Origin: Pseudomonas graminis | GTDB taxonomy: Bacteria; Pseudomonadota; Gammaproteobacteria; Pseudomonadales; Pseudomonadaceae | Length of the DNA stretch: 64,000 bases | Reading direction: 5' to 3' | Assembly (NCBI RefSeq): GCF_001705435.1 | Contig: NZ_MDEN01000068.1 | Span: 372,001-436,000 of the forward strand | Part shown: positions 1 to 8,193 of the stretch, piece by piece | Position numbering within the stretch: position 1 is the first letter of the stretch | How the letters are laid out: each line of letters begins with the position of its first letter | Program-made: the position numbers and the translations under genes | Notes under the pieces: model-generated | Database searches by the model: none | Seen by the model: only the letters and a program-made list of their open reading frames with translations | Told to the model about the DNA's origin: nothing

Positions 1-219
1 ATACTCGGGCGAGTCGACGGGCCAGAGAGAATCGTCGAACGCCTCCAGCAACACCCCTACGGGGTGGCCGCGTTTGAGCCAGGTCACGGCTTCGGCCAGG
101 GTCAAAGGGACGAAGCGGCCACGGCAGCACGCGCCACACCCGACGCATTCGAATCGTTGGTCGGTGTCGACGCCTGGTGCGCCGGCTATTGAAACCTTTT
201 CTGATTCTTGGCTATCCAT
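1..219 (-). CDS. YkgJ-family cysteine-cluster protein (3' partial)
   Basis: Only the first 73 codons are inside the window; the gene runs off the left edge. The ATG is at 217-219 on the minus strand. Four cysteines (C25, C28, C31, C32) form a CxxCxxCC cluster, the signature of the YkgJ/UPF0153 family, whose members are small cytosolic proteins thought to bind zinc or iron and have no settled function. After the cluster the residues RFVPLTLAEA resemble the family's usual continuation. Full length and the C-terminal cysteine cannot be judged. Confidence 0.75.
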   Translation of the reverse strand, partial: MDSQESEKVSIAGAPGVDTDQRFECVGCGACCRGRFVPLTLAEAVTWLKRGHPVGVLLEAFDDSLWPVDSPEY

Positions 220-254
220 GTCACCTGGGTCGCGTATTCGTTAAGCGGGAATGA

Positions 255-572
255 TTCGGACGAGGGCGCGATCGCGTGAGTCCTGGGGTTATGTGCCCTC
301 TATCAGTGGGACCACCGCCGGCAACAACAGTGCGATCTTTAATCGATCTGGCCGGTCACCTTTACCCGTGCGGTGTGTGGGTGCCGTTGTCCTTGGTGGC
401 CGAGCATCTGCAAGGCGGGCGGCTGGTGCAGATGCTCGCCGAGTGGAGCCCCAACTATTCAGGCCTGTGCCTGTATTACCCCGCGAACCGCCATCCGCCC
501 ATGGCCTTGCGCTTGTTTGTGCAGGCGGTGCAGGAGTGGGCGGGCCAGGCGCGGCGCGACGCACAGAGGTGA
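255..572 (+). pseudogene. LysR-type regulator, C-terminal remnant
   Basis: The frame is open from a TGA at 252-254 to the stop at 572 and reads like the end of a LysR substrate-binding domain: a VAEHLQGGRLV stretch followed by LYYPANRHPP and ALRLFVQAVQEW, matching the typical 'lpdfLV..hL..GrLv..L..w......lyYPsrR..spalR.Fid' ending of this family. The DNA-binding half is absent and no good ribosome-binding site precedes the GTG at 276. It is therefore read as a decayed fragment. It lies tail to tail with the SDR gene, whose own regulator is the divergent AraC-type gene further right. Confidence 0.55.
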
Positions 573-603
573 ATGGGCCCGGCGAGTGGCGTCTTTTCAG
601 GGC

Positions 604-1377
604 TCAACTCATCCAGTTGCCGCCATCGACGTTGTAGGTCTGGGCGACGACATAATCGCTTTCCGCTGACGCGAGAAAGATCGCCATGCCGGTGAGGTCT
701 TCGGCGGTGCCCATGCGGCCGTAGGGCACTTCCTCGCCGACGAGCCTTTTCTTCTCGCCCAACGGCCGGTTCTCGTGTTTGGCGAACAACGCATCCACGC
801 CATCCCAGTGCTCGCCGTCGACGACCCCCGGTGCGATCGCATTGACGTTGATCCTGTGCTTGATCAGGTTCAGTCCGGCGGATTGGGTCAGGCTGATGAC
901 GGCGGCCTTGGTCGCGCAGTAGACGCCCACCAGTGCCTCGCCGCGACGCCCGGCCTGGCTCGCCATGTTGATGATCTTGCCGCCATGACCCTGGGCAATC
1001 ATCTGCTTTGCCGCCGCTTGAAGGGTGAACAACGTGCCGGCGACATTGATCGAGAACAGCCGCTCGTAGCTCTCGCGGGTGATGTCGGTGATCGGTGCCA
1101 GATCAAACAGTGCGGCGTTGTTGATCAGGATATCCAGCTTGCCGGTGGTGGCGACGACGGCCGCAATCGCCGCGTCGATGGAGGATTGATCCGTAACGTC
1201 CATCTTCACCGCGTAGGCGCTGGCGCCCAGTTCGTTGGCGGTCTGGGTCGCGCGCTGCAGATTGATGTCGGCGATGGCCACTGTCGCGCCTTCGCGAATA
1301 TAGGCCTCGGCGTAGGCCCGCCCGATACCCCGGGCCGCGCCTGTGATCAGGGCGCTTTTACCTTCGAGTCGTTTCAT
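604..1377 (-). CDS. short-chain dehydrogenase, sorbitol/L-iditol 2-dehydrogenase type
   Basis: A 257-residue NAD(P)-dependent classical SDR. The cofactor glycine motif TGAARGIG is at residues 12-19, NNA at 86-88, and the catalytic Ser140, Tyr153 and Lys157 (YCATK) are all present. The sequence resembles the polyol dehydrogenases (sorbitol to fructose, galactitol to tagatose) of the SmoS type, which fits its position directly downstream of an MtlE-like sugar-binding protein on the same strand (55 bp between genes). I chose ATG 1377 (MKRLEGK) because family members start there; an in-frame ATG at 1389 is possible, and neither start has a strong ribosome-binding site. The exact polyol cannot be read from the sequence. 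Confidence 0.8.
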   Translation of the reverse strand: MKRLEGKSALITGAARGIGRAYAEAYIREGATVAIADINLQRATQTANELGASAYAVKMDVTDQSSIDAAIAAVVATTGKLDILINNAALFDLAPITDITRESYERLFSINVAGTLFTLQAAAKQMIAQGHGGKIINMASQAGRRGEALVGVYCATKAAVISLTQSAGLNLIKHRINVNAIAPGVVDGEHWDGVDALFAKHENRPLGEKKRLVGEEVPYGRMGTAEDLTGMAIFLASAESDYVVAQTYNVDGGNWMS

Positions 1378-1432
1378 TGAAAGAGTCATCCGTCATGGGG
1401 TGAGGTCCGGCCGACTTCCGTCGGCGGGGGGT

Positions 1433-2746
1433 TTATTGCTTCGGGTAACCGGCGCGCTTCATTTCCCGCTCCGTCGTCGACTGCGCGGCCGCCAGTGCCT
1501 GCTCGACGGAGGTCTGACCGGTGAGTGCGGCCGAGAAGAGTTTGCCCACCGACGTGCCGATGGCCTGGAATTCCGGGATGGTCACGTACTGGATGCCGAC
1601 ATAGGGCACCGGCTTGGCCGAGGGGTGCGTCGGGTCGGCGTGTTTCATCATTTCCAGTGTCACCCTGGCGAACGGCGCGGCCTTGAGATAGGCGTCGCTG
1701 TAGGTGGAGGTGCGGGTGCCAGGCGGCACGTTGGTGATGCCATCCTTCTGGGCCACCAGCTGGATGTATTCCTTGGACGTGGCCCAGGTGGTGAACGTCT
1801 TGGCGGCGTTCTTGTGTTTGGAGGTCGCCGGAATCGCCAGGGACCAGGCGTACAGCCAGGACGACCCCTTGTCGGTCACTTCAACGGGCGCCGCGGCGAA
1901 TCCCACGCTGTCCACGACCCTGCTTTGTTCTTTGTCGGTGGTGAACGAGCCTGCCACGCTGGCATCGACCCAGACCGCGCATTTGCCGCTGTTAAACAAC
2001 GCGAGGGTTTCGTTGAAACCGTTGCTGGAAACACCCGGTGGCCCATAGTTTTTCAGCGTGTTGACGTAGAAGTTGGCAGCGGCCGTCCACTCGGGGCTGG
2101 TCAGCTCGGGTCGCCATTGCTCGTCGAACCAGCGGGCGCCAAAGGCGTTGGCCATGGTCGTCAGCAAGGCCATGTTCTCGCCCCAGCCGGCCTTGCCCCG
2201 CAGGCACATGCCGTACTGACCCTGGTCCGGGTGGTGCAGCTTGGCGGCAAACTCGCCGAGCTGGGTCCAGGTCGGGTGCTCGGGCATGCTCAGCCCGGCT
2301 TGTTTGAACAGGTCGGTGCGGTAGTAGGTCACCGTGCTCTCGCCATAGAAGGGCAACGCATACAGGGTGTCCTTGACCGACAGGCCCTGGCGCACGGACG
2401 GGATGATGTCTTCGAGGTCGTAGCTGGCCGGCAGGTCCTTCATCGGCTCAAGCCAGCCTTTTGCGCCCCACAACGGCGTTTCATAGGTGCCGACGGTCAG
2501 CACATCAAACTGACCGCCCTGGGTGGCGATGTCGGTGGTCAGCCGCTGGCGCAGGACGTTTTCTTCAAGCACCACCCAGTTGAGCGTGATGTCGGGGTGC
2601 TGCTCTTCGAATACCTTGGACAGCCGCTGCATGCGGATCATGTCGTTGTTATTGACCGTAGCGATGGTGATCGTTTCGGCAGCCTGACTGATGCCCGCCA
2701 GTGACAGACCGGCAGACAGCAGCAGCGCGTGATGGGTGATCTTCAT
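1433..2746 (-). CDS. mtlE: MtlE-like polyol ABC-transporter substrate-binding protein
   Basis: A 437-residue periplasmic binding protein of the extracellular solute-binding family 1. Residues 1-22 form a Sec signal peptide ending SQA, and GGAG lies 7 bp before the ATG. The mature protein (ETITIATVNNNDMIRMQRLS...) matches the mannitol/sorbitol/arabitol-binding MtlE of pseudomonads. In known loci mtlE is followed by the permease genes mtlF and mtlG and the ATPase gene mtlK; here the next gene downstream is the SDR dehydrogenase, so this copy has no partner permease in the window. It is divergent from an MtlR-like regulator, which probably controls it. It may be a second, partial mtl locus. Confidence 0.8.
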   Translation of the reverse strand: MKITHHALLLSAGLSLAGISQAAETITIATVNNNDMIRMQRLSKVFEEQHPDITLNWVVLEENVLRQRLTTDIATQGGQFDVLTVGTYETPLWGAKGWLEPMKDLPASYDLEDIIPSVRQGLSVKDTLYALPFYGESTVTYYRTDLFKQAGLSMPEHPTWTQLGEFAAKLHHPDQGQYGMCLRGKAGWGENMALLTTMANAFGARWFDEQWRPELTSPEWTAAANFYVNTLKNYGPPGVSSNGFNETLALFNSGKCAVWVDASVAGSFTTDKEQSRVVDSVGFAAAPVEVTDKGSSWLYAWSLAIPATSKHKNAAKTFTTWATSKEYIQLVAQKDGITNVPPGTRTSTYSDAYLKAAPFARVTLEMMKHADPTHPSAKPVPYVGIQYVTIPEFQAIGTSVGKLFSAALTGQTSVEQALAAAQSTTEREMKRAGYPKQ

Positions 2747-2892
2747 GGTGATCTCCAGTCCGCGCTGGCAGCGCGGAATCGTTATTGTTGTTTTGAGCCC
2801 TGCCGATCAATCTGACGTGTCACCTCGGGGCAGTGGCGTGTCGATTACAGCAGCTTGGACGGCCTGCAACAAACACGCTGAGGATGTGCCGC

Positions 2893-2945
2893 TGATGCTT
2901 TTTTAACCGCACAGCCCAGCCATGCGCCAGGCTAAAAAAGTATCA
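2893..2945. promoter_or_regulatory. imperfect 13-bp dyad between mtlE-like and mtlR-like genes
   Basis: Left arm 2893-2905 is TGATGCTTTTTTA and right arm 2933-2945 is TAAAAAAGTATCA; they are inverted copies with 12 of 13 positions matching, separated by 27 bp. The dyad lies in the divergent intergenic region, about 150 bp before mtlE and 90 bp before mtlR. It is a good candidate operator for the AraC-type regulator, by inference only. Confidence 0.45.
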
Positions 2946-3036
2946 GTGTGCAGTGACAGCCGAGGTGGAGCAGGGCGATGCGATGGGCGTATGGTGCGTC
3001 GATGCGTGCGCCAACAACGACAAAAAGGGGCAGACC

Positions 3037-3966
3037 ATGCCTGCGAGCCGAACCGCCTTATTCGAGCAGTTGCCTGCCGAGCTGGAAATCATCCTGCCGG
3101 CGCCCCAGCAGAGTTTTCGCTGGTACGAGCACGACTATCCCTATGCGCTCGCGCGCTGGAATCACCATCCCGAGTACGAGATTCATCTGATCCGCAAAGG
3201 CAGCGGCAAACTGGTGGCGGGCGATTACATCGGCGCCTTCGGCCCCGGCCATGTGGCGCTCATTGGCCCCGATCTGCCCCATGACTGGATGGGCGATCTT
3301 GCGCCGGGGGAGCACCTGCAAGGCCGGGACGTCGTGCTGCAATTCGACGGCGCTACGTTGCTGGCGCTGCGCGAGTCGATGCCTGAGCTGGGTGAATTGC
3401 AGGGATTGTTCGACCGCGCCCGCCGCGGGCTGGAATTTACCGGCGAGACCGCCCTGCGGGCCGCCGACCTGCTCGAGCGCATAGGCTCGGCGAACGGGTT
3501 ACAGCGCTTGCTGCTGTTTCTTGAGCTGCTCAATACGCTGAGCGGAGCGTCTGACAGAGAAGCCCGTACGTTGGCGAGTGCGTGTTATGCGCCGACACTG
3601 GATGCCAAAAGCGCCGAGCGTGTACACCGGGCGTTCGACTACCTGCAGCGGGAGCTCACGGGGGATATCAGGCTGTCGGTGATCGCCGAGCGGTTGCACA
3701 TGAGCGAACCGGGGTTCTCGCGGTTCTTCAAACGCGCCACGGGGCATGGGTTCATCGACCTGATGCGCAAGCTGCGCATTCAGAAGGCCTGTCGGCTGCT
3801 GCTGCAGACGCAGATGTCCATTGCCGATGTCTGTTTTGAGGTGGGTTACATCAACCTGTCGAATTTCAATCGACATTTTCGCTACGAGATGAAGCAGACG
3901 CCGTCGGATTATCGAAGAGCCACGGCGGCGGCTTTATTCAGCTTGAACACGTTCAAGGCGTCGTAG
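3037..3966 (+). CDS. mtlR: AraC-family regulator, MtlR-like
   Basis: A 309-residue AraC/XylS-type activator. The N-terminal half is a cupin-like effector domain (motif WNHHPEYEIHLIRKGSG near residues 42-58, then GDYIGAFGPGHVALIGP). The C-terminal ~100 residues hold two helix-turn-helix motifs (HMSEPGFSRFFKRATG and IADVCFEVGYINLSNFNRHF), the classic AraC signature. This closely resembles MtlR, the mannitol-responsive activator of the polyol operon in Pseudomonas fluorescens. I place the start at ATG 3037, with GGGG at 3027-3030; an upstream in-frame ATG (2953) lacks a site and would add an atypical extension. It is divergent from the mtlE-like gene. Confidence 0.8.
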   Translation: MPASRTALFEQLPAELEIILPAPQQSFRWYEHDYPYALARWNHHPEYEIHLIRKGSGKLVAGDYIGAFGPGHVALIGPDLPHDWMGDLAPGEHLQGRDVVLQFDGATLLALRESMPELGELQGLFDRARRGLEFTGETALRAADLLERIGSANGLQRLLLFLELLNTLSGASDREARTLASACYAPTLDAKSAERVHRAFDYLQRELTGDIRLSVIAERLHMSEPGFSRFFKRATGHGFIDLMRKLRIQKACRLLLQTQMSIADVCFEVGYINLSNFNRHFRYEMKQTPSDYRRATAAALFSLNTFKAS

Positions 3967-4031
3967 GCGATCTTTACCGTGTTGAGATGAACCCATGCCA
4001 CGTCCAAACGATGGCTGGGCGCCGATAGGGA

Positions 4032-4055
4032 GGCAGCTGACGGTCAGTCAGCGCC
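4032..4055 (+). terminator. possible terminator hairpin after mtlR-like gene
   Basis: GCTGAC (4036-4041) and GTCAGC (4047-4052) pair across a 5-base loop, and GGC/GCC extend the stem past one bulged base. There is no clear U tract, so it is only a weak terminator candidate between two convergent genes. Confidence 0.3.
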
Positions 4056-4092
4056 GCCCCCCGGTGATCTCACACTCAGGCCAGTGCCTGAC

Positions 4093-4254
4093 TCACGCCT
4101 GTTCGTCGTGCTCGGTCGCATCATCGTCGTGCTTGAGCGCCGGCTTCATGCCTGGCTGCGGCGCGTGCACGGCATCCGGCGCGACTTCTTCGCCGTGGTT
4201 CTTCTTCTCTTGCTGGACTTTTTTGTCGTGGGCGACGTTACGTGGATCGGTCAT
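4093..4254 (-). CDS. small charged protein, 53 aa, unknown function
   Basis: A 53-residue highly charged, probably disordered protein (MTDPRNVAHDKKVQQEKKNH...), rich in Lys, Asp, Glu and His, with no Cys and no membrane segment. ATG 4252-4254 is preceded by a good site (AAGGAATTCCC). Small proteins of this appearance are common in pseudomonads as hypothetical proteins; I know of no assigned role. It is a single gene, not obviously in an operon. Confidence 0.6.
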   Translation of the reverse strand: MTDPRNVAHDKKVQQEKKNHGEEVAPDAVHAPQPGMKPALKHDDDATEHDEQA

Positions 4255-4485
4255 GGGAATTCCTTGATCTGGCAGATGATTCGAATGCCCACCGACGCAA
4301 CACGTTAGCCGTGAGTGTCGGGGCAAGGTTTGGAGTCAGTGCCGGCTTCAGCGTTCAGTGCATTTCAAACCGCGATCACCGAGCTGAAATACCTGACGCG
4401 AAATAGCTGATCGGCAATGGCCGACCCGCCATGACCGGGAAACCGCGCGCAAGAGGAGATTGCCAGCGCATGTGCCCGCGAACTT

Positions 4486-6069
4486 TCAGCCGGCTTGCTG
4501 CGCAAACGACGAATGGGTGTAGCAGAACAGGCTGGAAGCCGGCTTCGGACGGCCGTACAGATAGCCCTGGGCGTAGTTGCATCCGCTGTTGGCGAGCCAC
4601 GACGGCAGGTGAGGCAGGTGAAACTCCTCGACGCCTTCAGCCGTGACTTGCATTTTGAGGCTGCGCGCCATGCCCAGAATCGCTTCGACCATCGGCAGGT
4701 GATCGGTCTGCCCGGGCTCAAAGAACGACCGGTCTATTTTGATCTTGTCGATGGACAGGCGGGTCAGGTGATACAGGCTTGAATAACCAATCCCGAAGTC
4801 ATCCAGCGCTACGGTAACGCCGTGGTCGTGCAATTTGCTCAGGTTCTGCCGCGCCACGTCCAGGTTGCCGACCAGGGCCTCCTCGGTGATTTCGACTTCG
4901 AAGCGATGATACGCAAACTGCTCTTGCCTAAGCTGCTCCAGCAACTGATCGGGAAACAGCGCGTCGGTCACCATGCTGGCGCTGACGTTCATTGATAAGC
5001 GCAAGCGGTCATCCCAACGATTGGCCGCGCGACAGGCTTGCTTGATCAACGAGTGCGTCATGGACGGGATCAACCCCAGGCGCTCAAGCACCGGAATGAA
5101 GTCGGAAGGTGGGGCGGTGCTGCCGTCGGGCTTGAGCCAGCGCGCGAGAACTTCAAAGCCCACAACCTCTTGAGAAGGGAGCGCGACGATCGGTTGAAAG
5201 TACGGCACGATTTCGTCTGCTTCCACCGCCCGTCTCAGTGCCAGTTCCAGATCGGCCTGGGCCCGGCGCTGCTTTTCATATTGGCTGTCATAAAAGTTAT
5301 AGGTTGAACGCCCGTCTTCCTTGCCCCGATACATTGCGGTGTCGGCACAGTGCAGCAATGCCGAAGCGTCCTGCGCGTCTGTCCACGACCGTGCAATGCC
5401 AATGGTGGCGCCCAACGCCGAAGGTTCGACGGCGCCGGACAATGGCGCGCCGAGCCGGGACACAGCCGCCTCGGCGATCTGGCACAGCTCGGACTGGTGT
5501 TTGAACGTGAGAAACAGCAGGCAGAACTCATCGCCGCCCAATCGCACCGCCACGCCGCCGTTATCGTCAGCGATGGCTTCGAGCCTGCGCGCGATTTCCA
5601 CCAGCACAATGTCGCCGGCGGCGTGACCATGCTGATCATTGACCGCCTTGAAGTGGTCCAGATCGATGAGCATGACCGCCGCGGGCCGCTTCAAACCGAG
5701 CTGATTTCTCACCATGTCCATGAAGATGCGACGGTTGATCAGCCCGCTCAGCGAGTCATAAGTGGCCAGGGTTTCAGTCTGCGCCTGTGCCTGTTTCAGC
5801 CTGAGGTAGCTGGACCGGGTATTGGCGATCAGGCGTCTGAGCAGAATGGTCGGGATGATCAGTGAAATCAGAGAAAACCCCGTGACGGTCAGGACGAATC
5901 GCCATCTTTCGGCATCCTCAAAGTCAGCGTCATAGGGCAGGGCGAGCCAGTGCATCACCCAGGCTTCGAGCTCGAATTCCCACACAATGGAAAGTCCGAC
6001 CACTGTGGACAGCGTGATCAGCAGCAGTACTGGCAGGCGACAGGGGTTGCGGCGGTGCAGGTCATTCAT
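4486..6069 (-). CDS. membrane GGDEF-EAL protein (cyclic-di-GMP turnover), EVL variant
   Basis: A 527-residue inner-membrane protein. Two predicted membrane helices (about 13-31 and 59-78) bracket a short periplasmic loop of about 27 residues with no recognised sensor domain. The GGDEF domain has an intact RLGGDEF at 176-182 but no RxxD inhibitory site. The EAL domain has EVLARW instead of EAL, while the other metal and catalytic residues are kept: N in MNVSA, E in VEITEE, DD in LDDFGIGYSS, K in KIKIDRSF, E in AEGVEE, Q in YAQGYLYGRP. Ala-to-Val in EAL is seen in active phosphodiesterases, so both activities are plausible. I prefer ATG 6069 (GAGG 8 bp upstream) over the GTG at 6081. Confidence 0.85.
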   Translation of the reverse strand: MNDLHRRNPCRLPVLLLITLSTVVGLSIVWEFELEAWVMHWLALPYDADFEDAERWRFVLTVTGFSLISLIIPTILLRRLIANTRSSYLRLKQAQAQTETLATYDSLSGLINRRIFMDMVRNQLGLKRPAAVMLIDLDHFKAVNDQHGHAAGDIVLVEIARRLEAIADDNGGVAVRLGGDEFCLLFLTFKHQSELCQIAEAAVSRLGAPLSGAVEPSALGATIGIARSWTDAQDASALLHCADTAMYRGKEDGRSTYNFYDSQYEKQRRAQADLELALRRAVEADEIVPYFQPIVALPSQEVVGFEVLARWLKPDGSTAPPSDFIPVLERLGLIPSMTHSLIKQACRAANRWDDRLRLSMNVSASMVTDALFPDQLLEQLRQEQFAYHRFEVEITEEALVGNLDVARQNLSKLHDHGVTVALDDFGIGYSSLYHLTRLSIDKIKIDRSFFEPGQTDHLPMVEAILGMARSLKMQVTAEGVEEFHLPHLPSWLANSGCNYAQGYLYGRPKPASSLFCYTHSSFAQQAG

Positions 6070-6166
6070 GTCAGGCCTCACTGGGCCGGAAGGATAATCG
6101 TGATGTCAGACTGCCATCTTCTCACATAGGTTCATACCGTTGATCGCAGAGTTCCTGAATAGCTGA

Positions 6167-7354
6167 TCAGCCGACAGACGCTCTGGGCCCCGATCTGTGC
6201 AGTAGCAGCAAGGAGGCGAGAACGCCTGCGAGCCCTACGCTTCCGAGCGCTAACCAGGTCTCGACTGGGCTTCGGTTCAATATGAGCCAGCTTCCCACGT
6301 AATAACCCCCGGTGCCGCTGAGTGCCCCTATCGCACTCATCAGGCCAAAGAACGTTCCCTGGCTGCCATCCGGTGCCAGCGATGCGGTCATGCTTTCAAG
6401 CGTGGGCAACAGGATGGTCTCGACAACGGTGTAGGCCACGATAAACAGCAGAAACCATTCGATGCCGCGCAGCATGGCGACACTGGCGAACGTGACTGCC
6501 GCTCCCAGATACGCCCAGGTTGTCAGTGATGCCGGATTCACTTTCGTCAGCCAGCGCTTCGCCAAAAGGATGAACGCCAGACCGACGACCCCGTTTACGA
6601 CGTAAATGGCGGAAGCTGCATGGGGGCCGGCTAATTGCCCCGCGTACATCGGGAATGCGACGTAGAGCTGCGGGAACAGGAAAAACCATGGCAATGAAAC
6701 AACGATCAATCGCCACAGCCCGCCGTCTGTAGTCGCAGTTTTCAGGCTTTTAAGGACGGGCTGCCTGCTCAACCTCACTGATGATCCATACGTTGATCGG
6801 CAGGCAACGGCGCTGAGACTGATGAACACTACTGCGCTCATGCCGAAGGCCACGCGGATGTCAGCCAGGCCGGCAAGCCCACCGATAATGGGCCCCACCG
6901 CCGCTCCGGCGTTCAACATCTGGTTGTTGGAAGCGAAGAGGGCCGAGTGGCATTCTCTGGGTTGCCGGCCGAACACCCCATAAACGCCACCCTCGTAGCA
7001 GGCGACTCCGGAACCTGCGATCACCGCACAGCCAATCCATGCGCTCACTCCATCGAACGCGCTGAACCCGAGAAATCCCAAGCCCCTCAGCAGCAGGCCC
7101 AGGGTAATGACCCAGTGCGAGCCGAACCGATCAGCGATCGCGCCCGCGGCAAGTGGCAGCACTTGTGCGCAAAGCAGATTGGCGGACATCACCGACGCCA
7201 GTGCAGCTGCGCCGAACTGGAGGTTGGCTGACATGTACAGCGCCAGCAGCGGTATCGTCATGAAATGGGAGGCGTTCATCAGCCCCTGCATCCACAGCAA
7301 TCTGCGGATATCCGGGGGCCAGGACGGTTGTTCGGCTGGGTCTTCCTTGATCAT
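6167..7354 (-). CDS. MFS transporter, probable drug/metabolite exporter
   Basis: A 395-residue polytopic protein with about 12 hydrophobic segments and the family motif-A-like GAIADRFGS between helices 2 and 3, typical of the DHA1 multidrug-type branch of the major facilitator superfamily. The substrate cannot be told from sequence. It is divergent from a CGNR zinc-finger protein, with a perfect 11-bp dyad in the 72-bp intergenic space, which suggests the CGNR protein controls it. Confidence 0.8.
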   Translation of the reverse strand: MIKEDPAEQPSWPPDIRRLLWMQGLMNASHFMTIPLLALYMSANLQFGAAALASVMSANLLCAQVLPLAAGAIADRFGSHWVITLGLLLRGLGFLGFSAFDGVSAWIGCAVIAGSGVACYEGGVYGVFGRQPRECHSALFASNNQMLNAGAAVGPIIGGLAGLADIRVAFGMSAVVFISLSAVACRSTYGSSVRLSRQPVLKSLKTATTDGGLWRLIVVSLPWFFLFPQLYVAFPMYAGQLAGPHAASAIYVVNGVVGLAFILLAKRWLTKVNPASLTTWAYLGAAVTFASVAMLRGIEWFLLFIVAYTVVETILLPTLESMTASLAPDGSQGTFFGLMSAIGALSGTGGYYVGSWLILNRSPVETWLALGSVGLAGVLASLLLLHRSGPRASVG

Positions 7355-7365
7355 ATTGAGGACTC

Positions 7366-7394
7366 GTAACCATCAATGATAGTTTGATGGTTAC
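7366..7394. promoter_or_regulatory. perfect 11-bp dyad operator between MFS and CGNR genes
   Basis: GTAACCATCAA (7366-7376) and TTGATGGTTAC (7384-7394) are exact inverted copies with a 7-bp spacer. The element starts 11 bp before the MFS start codon and ends 32 bp before the CGNR start codon, so it should overlap one or both promoters. The length and symmetry are typical of a dimeric repressor site. Confidence 0.6.
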
Positions 7395-7426
7395 TTACAT
7401 CGACGGTCTTTGCAACAGGAGCGGGC

Positions 7427-8008
7427 ATGCAGACTCAGAATCAAGCAGCACCGGGCGATCTCGAATGCGTTCGGCGCTTTATCAATACCTGGTCGATTCC
7501 CAACCAGACGCGTGTGGAGACGGACGAACTGCCGCAGCTATGCCATGACGCCGAGCGATGGCGCGACGAGCTTTCGCTTCGTCCCCCGGCCGCCAGCGAT
7601 ACGCTGGACAGACTGCTGACGTTGCGCTCGGACCTGCGCAAGTCCTGCGAGGGTCTGGATGACGGGAGTCATTTGCTTAACGCCTGGTTCTCGCGCGTGG
7701 CTCTGTCAGTGCAGGTCAAGTCGGTGAAGGGCGTGCCGCAGATAGTGGTGATGCCGGCCGACGACAGCTGCAGCGCCCACCTATTGGCGGCGGTGGCCAA
7801 TGCCCTTTCATCAGGGACATGGTCTCGACTCAAGACCTGTGGCGATTGCCGTTGGGCTTTCTATGACAACACTCGCAACGTCAGTAAACGCTGGTGTGGG
7901 ATGACCAAGGGCGGCGCGGAGGGCAGGGCGTGCGGGACAATTGCCAAGGTTAGCGCCTTCAGAGCGCGCGCTGCAGCGAAAAAGAGCCCGGTAGCGGACA
8001 GAGGCTAG
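7427..8008 (+). CDS. CGNR zinc-finger (ABATE-type) putative transcriptional regulator
   Basis: A 193-residue protein. The C-terminal third carries CGDCRWAFYDNTRNVSKRWC then CG at 169: cysteines 138, 141, 157 and 169 form the four-Cys zinc site of the CGNR family, whose consensus is Cx2C...F.D.srN..RrWC...CGNR. Here the name-giving motif is CGTIAKVSAFR, so the N and R are changed while the cysteines remain. The N-terminal ~130 residues correspond to the ABATE region. AGGAG lies 5 bp before the ATG. CGNR proteins are assumed to bind DNA; the divergent MFS gene and shared dyad support a local repressor role. Confidence 0.75.
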   Translation: MQTQNQAAPGDLECVRRFINTWSIPNQTRVETDELPQLCHDAERWRDELSLRPPAASDTLDRLLTLRSDLRKSCEGLDDGSHLLNAWFSRVALSVQVKSVKGVPQIVVMPADDSCSAHLLAAVANALSSGTWSRLKTCGDCRWAFYDNTRNVSKRWCGMTKGGAEGRACGTIAKVSAFRARAAAKKSPVADRG

Positions 8009-8193
8009 CGGCCAGCCTGGCCTGGATGAGAACGCTTGAACTGCAGGACCTGGCTCTTTCAGAGTGGGCAGACGATCGACCAACGCCTCGCAAAACATGA
8101 CCGAATCATCGGCCGCATGCTTTAAGGTGTCCCTGAAGGCCGACCGATGAGGGTTGGCCCCAGACACGTCAAACCAGCAAACAGGAGCCACCC

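Noticed and set aside
1343..2704. Long plus-strand open frame opposite the mtlE-like gene
   Set aside because: It mirrors the true gene on the other strand, has no ribosome-binding site and no recognisable protein features; high GC produces such shadows.
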